A stretch of DNA of 64,000 bases, from the NCBI GenBank assembly GCA_963965975.1, contig OZ014413.1:1862501-1926500 (forward strand), given 5' to 3'. Position 1 is the first letter of the stretch. Each line of letters opens with the position of its first letter. Below, piece after piece: positions 1 through 9,399 of this stretch. Made by a program: the position numbers and the translations under genes. This DNA is from Xestospongia bergquistia. Taxonomy: Eukaryota > Porifera > Demospongiae > Haplosclerida > Petrosiidae. The notes beneath the pieces are model-generated. The model searched no databases, was not told where the DNA came from, and saw only the letters and a program-made list of their open reading frames with translations.

Positions 1-763
1 TAATGAAAACAATACTAACTAATAAGACATGAATCACTAGTATTGCCAATGTCAGATATTGACTTTGTAATACTGAAGAAGTATATAACATGATTAGGTT
101 AATAGCTTCAGAGAGAGAGTTCAACCAAAAATTCCAGTGGATTAATGCACTTAACTTTTCTCCTGAGGCTCCTTGAACTTGATCAGTCAAAAAAGGAATA
201 ATATTAGCATCAAAACAAGCAAACGCAGCTATATTAAAGATAATACTTACGCCTAGGATAGCAGTAAATATAATTTTAAGTGAGTCGTACTGTCCCCCAT
301 CGTAGATATGTATGAGATATCCAATGGACATTAATATAGAAGCAATAAATATACTAAATATACTGTATATTATAGCTTTATAACGACCAATCTTAGCATC
401 AGCTAACCAACCCATCAGTGGGTACAAGATAAAGAGAGCTCTGTAAAGGTTTCCATTTATATTGTGGAAAGGAACTTCATGATGATATCCCAACACAAGA
501 TGGAGTAGATGGAATGATGTGGAGATAGGGAGAAAAGCATGTACCAGAAATACCCACAGAAGAAGTAAATATGCTCCTTTAGAGAAGACACACTGAATAC
601 GATAGTTATGACTACAACATCTGTGAACTTTACTGGTAGCACTACCATCTCGTGATATTACACTAACTGAATGGACAATAGATCCTGAAGTTTGTGAAGC
701 TTCAGATATATTAGTGCTCCATGATCTGGTAGATATAAGAGAATTTTCTATTCTGGCAGCCAT
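1..763 (-). CDS. POT/SLC15-like membrane transporter, partial (5' part only)
   Basis: The frame is open from an ATG at 763 to the left edge, giving about 254 residues of a protein whose intact relatives in this window have about 590. It starts MAARIENSLISTRSW like them, then has Cys-rich CC-HNYRIQC, the first membrane segments, the MFS/POT-type loop [11 protein letters not shown], and FDANIIPFLTDQ, which resembles the FGADQF region of the POT family. The start is chosen because the same MAAR start is conserved in the neighbouring copies. No introns are seen. The substrate is unknown; proton-coupled peptide or related solute transport is inferred only from family resemblance. The C-terminal half lies outside the window, so intactness cannot be judged. 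Confidence 0.7.
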   Translation of the reverse strand, partial: MAARIENSLISTRSWSTNISEASQTSGSIVHSVSVISRDGSATSKVHRCCSHNYRIQCVFSKGAYLLLLWVFLVHAFLPISTSFHLLHLVLGYHHEVPFHNINGNLYRALFILYPLMGWLADAKIGRYKAIIYSIFSIFIASILMSIGYLIHIYDGGQYDSLKIIFTAILGVSIIFNIAAFACFDANIIPFLTDQVQGASGEKLSALIHWNFWLNSLSEAINLIMLYTSSVLQSQYLTLAILVIHVLLVSIVFI

Positions 764-1387
764 TTAGATGTATTAGGTTTACTAGTATTATGATAACATA
801 GTCACTGTGAAGGTTAATAACTGGTGAGATATTCTAATTTGTTTGTATAAAGTGGTGTAAATGTTATTCCAAATTGAGTACAGTGTATTTGTCAGTGGAT
901 GTCAAAACAGTGAAAGTGAATCAAGACATTTTCTTTACTCATGAAGCTAGCTATTGTTATATTGTCATTACAGTTGTCATCAATGCTTCATACAATCATA
1001 ATCATGTTAATATCCATTACTCAATGCTTAAACCTGTCCTAATTCATAGCCTCTTGATTCTGATCAAACAGCAGTCCTATACTAATTCCATTCCTAATCC
1101 TGACCCAATAATGCTAGCCTTGACCCTGACCCAGAACTCAAACTCGAAAATATTGAGCAAAGATTACATAGTTTTAAATTACCTATGTTAATAATTAACT
1201 TCTTGTTTATTACTCAAGAACATACTACATAATGTCTTAAGATCAGCATTGGAGTATATAAAGCGAATAATATTTCTCTGGTGCATATTTGCTGCAGCAA
1301 ATAGATTCTTACTGATTTTGAGACTGAAAGTAAAAGTCTCATGTAACTTGACAAGAAAAGGACTTTAAACACCAATGTAAATGTTAG
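764..1387. other. Intergenic spacer between transporter copies
   Basis: AT-rich sequence without a convincing gene. The part just upstream of the ATG at 763 resembles the spacers upstream of the starts at 14838 and 17236, so it was duplicated with the genes and probably contains their promoter and 5' untranslated region. The part near 1240-1390 resembles the 3' flank of the copy at 17961. Confidence 0.5.
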
Positions 1388-1429
1388 CTATGGAGAGTTC
1401 TCATAACTTGAAGAAGTACTACTATCACT

Positions 1430-1521
1430 ATCATTATCTCTTGAATTAATAGACAGATATTTATTATAGTGGTTCGAACCACTATAATAAATATCTGTCT
1501 ATTAATTCAAGAGATAATGAT
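1430..1521. repeat. Perfect 92-base palindrome in the 3' end of a transporter gene
   Basis: Arms 1430-1475 and 1476-1521 are exact reverse complements with no spacer; the centre is TTCGAA. The left arm is the ordinary family sequence encoding the C-terminal tail on the minus strand. The right arm is an inverted copy of it inserted after the ...LAE codons. Reading through the insert gives a stop at 1507, so the gene loses its usual last 26 or so residues. This could be a real template-switch mutation or an assembly artefact. Confidence 0.9.
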
Positions 1522-3204
1522 CTCAGCAAGAATATGGAAATTTATTGGACAATCACGAACACGCATTGAATAACGATGAGCCAAATAGATAAACAATACC
1601 AGGAAGACTACACTTATTATAGTTTTGATAACATAATAATAGAAAGTACAACTAGGCTGTGCTGTGTCTGAGATAGCAGTGAAGGGATAATGAAGGTTGA
1701 GACATATCAATTGTACAAATCCATAAAAGGCAAACCACAGTCCAACCATAAATCCTTTCATTGGACCAGGTGTTTGAGCTACAATAAATTCTACTGCAAA
1801 AGGTACAATAACCATTTCACCAAGGCCAGCAAGCACAACAGGAGGAAATGACCAACGATAGTCTAGAGTCAGACTTACTGTTGTATTAGTAAATAAGCAC
1901 ACATCAGTATGTGTAATAGTATGAGCTACTGGGTCTAATATCACATAATATAAGACACTTAATGTACAAAGACTCAGACCAAAACCTATCCTCTTCATGA
2001 GACTGGGAATGTAGTTATAGAAACAAGGATAGATGAAGATATTAAATATGGCTATAAATATTATCATATAAGCTGGTTTATGAAAATATTCATTTTCAAG
2101 TAACTGATGTATTAATTTGTTAAAATTGCCTTGAATTATTGGATGCTGAAGTCCTTCTATGAATATTATTGGACTTATTAAAACACTAAATCCAACAGAA
2201 AGGAAAGAAATTGGTAGTAATCTTAATGTAGTCTTAACATCCTCTATCTGCTCCTCTGAAAATGGCCCACCATATTTTCTTTTACCTAGGTTCAGTCGTG
2301 AAGGGTAGTCCTCCTCCCAGTAGGTCAAAGAACTACGATTCCTTGGGTGTTTGTTCTTTCTTGCATAGTTGAGTACTTTAACAATCAATCTGATGGGATT
2401 GGTAATCTGAGGGGTAGTATCCAGCCAATGTTCACAGAAGGCAATAGTGACAATAATAATTCCCATCAGGAGTATATGAATGAGAAGTATTGTCATTGTG
2501 AAATACTGACTTTTAAGTATTGAAGAGATTTCAGTTAAGATGACGTTAATGATTTCACCTAGAGCATTCAACCAAAAATGCCAGTGGATCAATGCACTTA
2601 ACATTTCTCCAGAGGCTCCTTGAACTTGATCTGTTAAAAAGGGAATAACATTAGCATCAAAACAAGCAAATCCAACTAAATTAAAGGCAATACTTATGCT
2701 GAGAATAATCATGACTATAATTTGAACTGAGAACTGTTGTCCCCCATTGTAGATATGTATGAGATATCCAATGGACATTAATATAGAAGCAATAAATATA
2801 CTAAATATACTGTATATTATAGCTTTATAACGACCAATCTTAGCATCAGCTAACCAACCCATCAGTGGGTACAGGATAAACAAAGCTCTGTAAAGATTTT
2901 TATGAATACTTTCAGGAGCTTTGCGATGGTAAGTTAGCACCAGTTGAAGTAGATTTACTGAAATATAAAAAGGGATAAAAGCATGTGTTAAGAATCCCCA
3001 CAGTAGAACAAGAAGTGCTCCTTTAGAGAATGCACATTGGATACGATAGTTATGACTGCAACAACTGTTAATTTTGCCAATAATACTGCTATTTCTTGTT
3101 GATATACTAACAAGATGGACAAAAGATCTTGAAGTTTGTGGAGCTTCTGGTATATCAGTACACTGCGATCTGGAAACATGTGGACCCCCTATCCTGGCTG
3201 CCAT
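1507..3204 (-). CDS. POT/SLC15-like membrane transporter, C-terminally truncated
   Basis: Intronless frame of 565 residues from the conserved MAAR start at 3204; an upstream in-frame ATG at 3219 would add five residues. It has about twelve hydrophobic segments, the loop [23 protein letters not shown], a hydrophilic central loop around SSLTYWEEDYPSRLNLG, and a late segment GEMVIVPFAVEFIVAQTPGP followed by MKGFMVGLW, which fits the POT pattern of an EF...Q.P..MK block. The ExxER proton-site motif of classical POT members is not evident in the first membrane helix. The frame ends early (LAEIIIS) because of the inverted insertion at 1430-1521. All membrane segments remain, so the protein may still work. 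Substrate unknown. Confidence 0.72.
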   Translation of the reverse strand: MAARIGGPHVSRSQCTDIPEAPQTSRSFVHLVSISTRNSSIIGKINSCCSHNYRIQCAFSKGALLVLLWGFLTHAFIPFYISVNLLQLVLTYHRKAPESIHKNLYRALFILYPLMGWLADAKIGRYKAIIYSIFSIFIASILMSIGYLIHIYNGGQQFSVQIIVMIILSISIAFNLVGFACFDANVIPFLTDQVQGASGEMLSALIHWHFWLNALGEIINVILTEISSILKSQYFTMTILLIHILLMGIIIVTIAFCEHWLDTTPQITNPIRLIVKVLNYARKNKHPRNRSSLTYWEEDYPSRLNLGKRKYGGPFSEEQIEDVKTTLRLLPISFLSVGFSVLISPIIFIEGLQHPIIQGNFNKLIHQLLENEYFHKPAYMIIFIAIFNIFIYPCFYNYIPSLMKRIGFGLSLCTLSVLYYVILDPVAHTITHTDVCLFTNTTVSLTLDYRWSFPPVVLAGLGEMVIVPFAVEFIVAQTPGPMKGFMVGLWFAFYGFVQLICLNLHYPFTAISDTAQPSCTFYYYVIKTIISVVFLVLFIYLAHRYSMRVRDCPINFHILAEIIIS

Positions 3205-3219
3205 TTTGCTCTGGTACAT

Positions 3220-3637
3220 AACTATTGGGACTTATATATGATCATTATCAAGGTAAGTCAGTTCTGTTTATGTTATTTCTGAAATGGAGTATCGTGTATT
3301 ATTAACTAAACAATGAAAGCAAATCAATAACCTTTACTAACATCATGTATATAGTAGTATACAATATACAACCATATTCATACAATATATATCATTACAT
3401 GAGTGATTGTTATATCAATCATCATAGTGTAATATGTATTGTGGTAACAATATATATAATCCCTAATCAACAACAATTGAATTAATAATAATTCACTTTA
3501 AAAATACAACTCTTTGTAGTTATTAATACCATGCACTTTTGTTGTAGCCAATAGATAAACTTTGAAACTGAAAATAAATTGTAAAAGATGATTTGCATGT
3601 TACTCAACAACAAAAGAATATTTTCATATTGTGACTA
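3220..3637. other. Intergenic spacer
   Basis: AT-rich spacer with no gene seen. It closely resembles 27861-28313, the spacer between the last two transporter copies, so it is part of the duplicated arrangement. Confidence 0.5.
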
Positions 3638-5303
3638 CTAGGAATTCTCACAACTGGAACAAGTACTACTATCACTATCATTATCTCTTGAATTAATACA
3701 CAAATACTTGTTATAATGGCTCTCAACTAAAATATGGAAATTTATTGGACAATCACAAACACGCATTGTGTAACAATGAGACAAATAGATGAACAACCCC
3801 AGGAAGACTACACTTATTATAGTTTTGGTAACATAGTAATAGAAAGTACAACTGGGCTGTGCTGTGTCTGAGATAGCAGTGAAGGGATAATAAAGATTGA
3901 GACATATCAATTCTACAAATCCATAAAAGGCAAACCACAGTCCAACCATAAATCCTTTCATTGGACCAGGTGTTTGAGCTACAATAAATTCTACTGCAAA
4001 AGGTACAATAACCATTTCACCAAGAGCAGCAAGCACAACAGGAGGAAATGACCAACGATAGTCTAGAGACAGACTCACTGTTGTATTAGTAAATAAGCAC
4101 ACATCAGTATGTGTAATAGTATGAGCTACTGGGTCTAATATGACATAATAAAAGACACTTAATGTACAAAGACTCAGACCAAAACCTATCCTTTTCATGA
4201 GACTGGGAATGTATTCATAGAAACAAGGATAGATGAAGATATTAAATATGGCTATAAAAACTACCATATAAATTGAATTATGAAAGCCTTCACTCCATAG
4301 TAAATGATGTATTAATTCATTAAAATTGCTTTGAATTATTGGATGTTGAAGTCGTTCTATGAATACTATTGGACTTATTAAAATACCAAATCCAATAGAA
4401 AGGAAAGAAATTGGTAGTTATCTTAATGTAGTCTTAACATCTTCTATCTGCTCCTCTGAAAATGGGCCACCATATTTTCCTTTACCTAGGTTCAGTCGTG
4501 AAGGGTAGTCCTCCTCCCAGTAGGTCAAAGCACTACGATTCCTTGGGTGTTTGTTTTTTCTTGCATAGTTGAGTACTTTAACAATCATTCTGATGGGGTT
4601 GGTAATTTGAGGGGTAGTATCCAGCCAGTGTTCACAGAAGGCAATAGTGACGATAATAATTCCAATCAGGAGTATATGAACCAGTAGTATTGTCATTGTG
4701 AAATACTGACTTTTAAGTATAGAAGAAATTTCTGATAAGAAAATGTTAACAATTTCAGCTACAGTTCATACACCAAAAATGCCAGTGGATCAAAGCACTT
4801 AACATTTCTCCAGAGGCTCCTTGAACTTGATCTGTTAAAAAGGGAATAACATTACCATCAAAACAAGCAAATCCAACTAAATTAAAGGCAATACTTATGC
4901 TGAGAATAATTATGACTATAATTTGAACTGAGAACTGTTGTTCATCATCATAGATATGTATGAGATATCCAATGGACATTAATATAGAAGCAATAAATAT
5001 ACTAAATATACTGTATATTATAGCTTTATAACGACCAATCTTAGCATCAGCTAACCAACCCATCAGTGGGTACAGGATAAAGAGAGCTCTGTAAAGGTTT
5101 ACATGAATACTTTCAGGAACTTTGTGATGGTAAGCTAGCGCCAGTTGAAGAAGATGTACTGAAATATAAAAAGGGATAAAAGCATGTGTTAAGAATCCCC
5201 ACAGTAGAACAAGAAGTGCTCCTTCAGAGAAGACGCACTGAATACGATATTTATAGCCATAGCAACTGTTAGCTTTACTGATAACACTACTGTTTCTTCT
5301 CCA
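3638..5303 (-). pseudogene. Broken POT/SLC15-like transporter copy
   Basis: Collinear homology to the intact transporters runs through three frames. The C-terminal half (3638-4417) is open and ends in the normal tail SSCENS. A nonsense codon TAA at 4418-4420 replaces the first Leu of the conserved LLP after VKTTLR. A one-base insertion near 4765, after WHFW, shifts frame between the middle and the N-terminal part (4755-5303). The N-terminal 50 or so residues are missing: at 5303 the sequence switches abruptly to a fragment of another paralogue. Both defects are shared with the copy at 13228-14838, so the gene was already dead when it was duplicated. Confidence 0.8.
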
Positions 5304-5462
5304 ATTGCTATTCAATGTTGGATGTTGAAGATGTTTGATGTATTGGATGGAGTCTGTTAAAATACCAAACCCAGTTGAAAAGAAAACAATTGGTAACAAT
5401 CTTATTGTAGTTTTGACATCTTCTACCTCTTCCTCCAAGAAAGGTCCATCATATTTTTCCTT
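5304..5462 (-). pseudogene. Transporter fragment joined to a minisatellite
   Basis: Encodes an internal piece of the transporter family, [16 protein letters not shown] through [21 protein letters not shown], and continues in frame into the N-terminal sequence [11 protein letters not shown] of the neighbouring broken copy. The order is therefore scrambled relative to an intact gene, in which this piece lies near residue 320. Upstream (5463 onward) it runs directly into a 39-base minisatellite. The same fragment-minisatellite junction exists at 18720. This is a recombination product, not a gene. Confidence 0.8.
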
Positions 5463-5900
5463 AATGATTAATGGATGAATGGTTGGATAAATGGAGAAAT
5501 AGACAATTAATGGATGGATGGACAAATAGACAATTAATGGATGAATAGTTGGATAAATGGACAAATAGATGATTAATGGATGAATGGTTGGATAGATGGA
5601 CAAATAGATGATTAATGGATGAATGGTTGGATAAATGGACAAATAGATGATTAATGGATGAATGGTTGGATAAATGGACAAATAGATGATTAATGGATGA
5701 ATGGTTGGATAAATGGACAAATAGATGATTAATGGATGAATGGTTGGATAGATGGACAAATAGATAATGAATGGATGAATGGTTGGATAAATGGACAAAT
5801 AGACAATTATTGGATGAATGGACAAAAAGACAATTAATGGATGAATGGTTGGATAAATGGACAAATAGATGATTAATGGATGAATGGTTGGATAGATGGA
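5463..5900. repeat. 39-base minisatellite, about 11 units
   Basis: Tandem units based on GGATGAATGGTTGGATAAAT plus a GGACAAATAGATGATTAAT tail. Because 39 is divisible by three, one minus-strand frame is open and reads as 13-residue repeats such as [13 protein letters not shown]; this is not evidence of a protein. Shorter or longer arrays of the same unit occur at 11870, 18726 and 25540, each next to exon 3 of the same unidentified gene. Confidence 0.9.
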
Positions 5901-5905
5901 CAAAC

Positions 5906-6577
5906 CTCATTAACTAACATGCTGTGATAATGATGATTGAAGATCATGAGGTAAGTGATAATTAGATAACTTAATTAAAGGGGTACTGGGTAATAGTATG
6001 ATAACCAATGGATCAGCAAGGTAGTAGTAATCTTCAATACCATATACACTACTAGAGAAAATTGAAATGTAATACAGTTAAATAGAAAATAAGATGGCCA
6101 AGTATATAGACATATAATCTAGATAAAGAGATGACTAGATAAAAGGAACAAACTTACATTTATAATTATTATAGAACAGGTATAGACAATCAATTCATTA
6201 ACACCTCAGTTATCACCTTTAGTTATCACCTTTAGACATTCTGGGACGTTTCCATATTAAGTATATATTAATCAAACTTACCAAATCATAGGTATAGTGT
6301 AGTATGGTAATATATCATTATATAGTGATAGAGGGAGACAGTCAGGGTCAGTGTGAGGATCTTGTAAGGAAATATGGAAAGCACCTTCATTGAAAGTACT
6401 TAATGGATGTTTACACTTTGTTCTTGATGACCACTAACAAATGTCATTATCTGAACGTACTATTATAATCATAGAAACAAAGAAACAAAAACTAAGTAAT
6501 TTTCAAATTATTAAGAACTTACAATTACCAGTAAGATGCTGTGAGACCTGAGAAATAGTCTCACTTTTAGCAGCCAT
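5906..6577 (-). pseudogene. Exons 1-3 of an unidentified gene, copy 1 of 4
   Basis: Three minus-strand exon-like pieces bounded by good splice signals. The first begins at an ATG at 6577 (MAAKSETISQVSQHLTGN, donor GTAAGT after 6523). The second, 6282-6433, encodes ...CKHPLSTFNEGAFHISLQDP up to YTIPMI. The third, 5906-6051, encodes SVYGIEDYYYLADPLVII up to SLSQHVS and then stops. The phase between pieces 1 and 2 does not fit without an additional exon. Exon 3 differs between copies by a whole codon (an extra TAC here), a sign of past coding constraint. I do not recognise the family. Copies lie at 11995-12665, 19322-19999 and 25620-26293. Confidence 0.45.
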
Positions 6578-6779
6578 TTGTTGAAATTCAGCACATCACT
6601 CACTATTATAAAAATGGACAAATAGATTGATTAATGGATACATATATAGGTGTATCGATGGGTTGAGAGATAAATGGATTAATACATAAATAAAATGATG
6701 GCTAAATTATATGTATTCAATGGATCTATAGTGATGTAAATGGATAAATGAACACACTAGTATACAATATGTCCAGATA

Positions 6780-7150
6780 GACATACCATTATTACTATAT
6801 TGCATGTACATGTACTTGTATACCTAATGAGGGTAGCTCCATACCATTATTACCATATTACATGTACATGTGTACCTATTGAGGGTAGCTTCCATACCAT
6901 TATTACCATATTACATGTACATGTATACCTATTGAGGGTAGCTCCATACCATTATTACCATATTACATGTACATGTAATGTGCACCTATTGAGGGTAGCT
7001 TCCATACCATTATTACCATATTACATGTACATGTATACCTATTGAGGGTAGCTCCATACCATTATTACCATATTACATGTACATGTACATGTGCACCTAT
7101 TGAGGGTAGTTTCCATACCAATATTACCATATTACATGTACATACTTGCT
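6780..7150. repeat. Tandem repeat with TACATGTACATG cores
   Basis: About six imperfect units of 55-60 bases, each with a palindromic core TACATGTACATGTA followed by CCTATTGAGGGTAGCTTCCA and TACCATTATTACCATAT. A matching array lies at 20195-20590 in the second copy of the duplicated segment. Open frames through it are incidental. Confidence 0.85.
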
Positions 7151-7639
7151 ATTTGTGGTAACTTGACTACCCTAACTGGACTTCAATCAGCCAGTGGCAG
7201 GCAGCTTTCGTAAAAATCTGAATTTTGAAACGTACCATTTCATGCACTCAATTCAGTTCTAATTTCTCATTAATAAAATTATATATTAATCATTTACACA
7301 TGTTGCTGTATTATATGTAAATATACTGCAACTGATAAATAAACTTTAATTTTAACAATTAAACACAAAAATAAAATAAAATTTAACAAATAAGTTGATT
7401 GAAATAACTGATTGAAGAACTATATTCAAATTATAGCCAAATCTTAAGTTTCTAACATACTACCTCCAATTATTGTTTTGTTCATCTATTGATCAATCAT
7501 GGCTACATAACATCCATAAATATGAAGAGTTCTTTTGACAATCCCTCTCGATACTCTTGTTCTTGGCACATTCTATGATAAAATAAGTGAGTATAGAGGA
7601 ACACTAAAATGGAAAGAGTCAGTCAAAGGAGGGAGAGAG

Positions 7640-7870
7640 TCCAATCAAAGGATCAAAGGTCTCCAGCCAATCAGCATTCACATGTTGGCTAGGCGGGAAG
7701 ATCAAAGGTCTCTAGCCAATCAGCATTCACATGTTGGATAGGCGGGAAGATCAAAGGTCTCTAGCCAATCAGCATTCACATGTTGACTAGGCGGGAAAAT
7801 ATCACGAGCACACACCTAGGAATGAACAACAAACGCGTGACCACCAGTATTTTGGCGGGAAATATTACAT
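7640..7870. promoter_or_regulatory. Promoter-like patch: CCAAT boxes and an E2F-type site
   Basis: Three tandem units of about 48 bases each contain AGCCAATCAGCATTCACA and an AGGCGGGAA element. They are followed by a CpG-containing stretch (ACGCGTGACC) and TTTGGCGGGAAA at 7851-7862, a match to the E2F consensus. The patch is distinctly less AT-rich than its surroundings. The second copy of the segment (21085-21215) retains only one CCAAT unit but keeps the E2F-like site. Which gene it would serve is unclear. Confidence 0.35.
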
Positions 7871-8326
7871 TGCAGAGAACAGCAAGACATTAATAGATTT
7901 TTAATTAATTATTAAAAAAAAAGATTATTAATTAACTGGTATAGCTATTTGCTAAAAACATTAATGATAATATGATACAAACTAATATTAATAAAGTTTT
8001 TTAGTTTTTCAAAAGAACTATTAACAAAAATAAAAAATGATCTATATTGGTATAATACATTAGTTGTAAAAAGATCACCAAGATATTTTGTAAAAAACTC
8101 AATTCTTAACTAACTCAATTTTTATGAAACAATTTCAATGTTAAAAAAAAAACAGAGAATGTTTGATTTGAAGATTAACAAATAATTTTAACTGAAGATT
8201 GACTTTTGACAAAGTTTAGATTTTAAAAAATGTTTTTGAGAACTTTAAACAATATACAAACAAACTATAAAGAAGAGCATTAAAAATTACAGAAAAAAAT
8301 AAAAAATTAAAATAAGACAGTCTCCA
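7871..8326. other. AT-rich stretch, no gene seen
   Basis: Very AT-rich with A-runs and no coding signal. It is repeated nearly unchanged at 21217-21660. Confidence 0.5.
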
Positions 8327-8545
8327 TAGTTGAAGAGTCCCCAAGAGTCCTCCAGTCAGTCCACAAGAGTTCTCCAGTCAGTCCCCAAGAGTCCTCCAGT
8401 CAGTCCACAAGAGTTCTCCAGTCAGTCCACAAGAGTCCTCCAGTCAGTCCACAAGAGTTCTCCAGTCAGTCCACAAGAGTCTTCCAGTCAGTCCACAAGA
8501 GTCTTCCAGTCAGTCCACAAGAGTCTTCCAGTCAGTCCACAAGTA
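8327..8545. repeat. 22-base tandem repeat, about 9 units
   Basis: Units of GAGTCCTCCAGTCAGTCCAC plus AA with small changes. The paralogous array at 21670-21795 has fewer units, so the array changed length after duplication. Confidence 0.85.
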
Positions 8546-8788
8546 GAGAGCATAGAGGAAGAAAAAGAAAGTTATCTGGAACAACTGGATTACTAAAGAA
8601 TGGATGGATTGAGAGATAGCTCACCTTTCAACAGTGCTGCTCCTGCAGGGAAAGAAAGAAAAGAGTAGTCATAACTGAACTGGTGACAATGAATGGATAG
8701 AGAGAGAAGAGAGACAGAGGAAGTGAAAAAGGACTACCAACCTACACACACACAGCACACACACACGCACCCTAGAAGATCAGAGGTT

Positions 8789-8853
8789 CCCCCCGCCACC
8801 TGGCGGCCTTGGATATTAAAAAAAATTTTTTTTGGCCGCCAGGCGGCAGGGGG
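8789..8853. repeat. GC-rich hairpin with A/T loop
   Basis: Arms 8789-8808 and 8834-8853 pair over 20 bases with two mismatches (CCACCTGGCGGCC against GGCCGCCAGGCGG), enclosing a loop with a run of A followed by a run of T. It stands out in AT-rich DNA and is conserved at 22043-22107. A strong secondary structure is certain; any function is unknown. Confidence 0.8.
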
Positions 8854-9229
8854 ATATGATTTTTAGAGATTGTATGAGTGTGTGTATAGTGTATAGGCTA
8901 GATAGCCCAAAATAAAATTTAAAAAAAATTAAAAGAAAGGAAAGAAGGCTTGAAGGAAGACAGGAAAGAGTGAGCAGGAGAGCGACTCATCTTTTGCATC
9001 CAGAGAACATCAGAGAACAGTCAAGAACATCAGAAACATCAGAGAGAACAGTCAAGAACATTAGAAACATCAGAGAACAGTCAAGAACATCAGGCCAATC
9101 ACAGTAAGAACTTCCAAGTTGAGTCCTGTAGAAACGAAGGGTGAAAATAAAAATCTTTACACAAACAAAGAATTAAAAAATAAAATAAAAAAGAAAAGAA
9201 ATAAAAAAGATGACATAACTAAAACAAAA

Positions 9230-9385
9230 AGATGATCCAGCGATGAGGCGAGTCGATCCAACGAAGTGACGAGATGATCCAACGATGAGGCGAGTCGATC
9301 CAACGAAGTGACGAGATGATCCAACGACGAGGCGAGTCGATCCAACGAAGTGACGAGATGATCCAGCGACGAGGCGAGTCGTAGA
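9230..9385. repeat. 42-base minisatellite
   Basis: About four units of a 42-base sequence containing GATGATCCAACGATGAGGCG and AGTCGATCCAACGAAGTGAC. It reads as 14-residue repeats on the minus strand (SLDRLASSLDHLVT), which is incidental. It is repeated at 22485-22640. Confidence 0.85.
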
Positions 9386-9399
9386 GAAGATAGAGACAT

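Noticed and set aside
874..1191. 105-residue plus-strand frame in the spacer upstream of the first transporter
   Set aside because: The homologous spacers at 14839 and 17237 do not keep the frame; no family resemblance.
5463..5900. CRISPR-like array
   Set aside because: Units are contiguous without unique spacers, and the genome is eukaryotic; it is a minisatellite.
5461..5910. Open frames through the 39-base minisatellite, also at 11808-11999 and 18657-19325
   Set aside because: A repeat unit divisible by three keeps frames open automatically; two different frames are open over the same DNA.
6800..7045. Frame through the TACATGTACATG repeat
   Set aside because: Incidental to the repeat; it changes frame between units and between copies.
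8330..8596. Ser/Gln-rich frame through the 22-base repeat
   Set aside because: Not kept as an equivalent frame in the second copy and consists almost entirely of repeat.
9157..9399. Repeat protein SLDRLASSLDHLVT, also at 22353-22655
   Set aside because: 42-base minisatellite translation; the rest of the frame is low-complexity.
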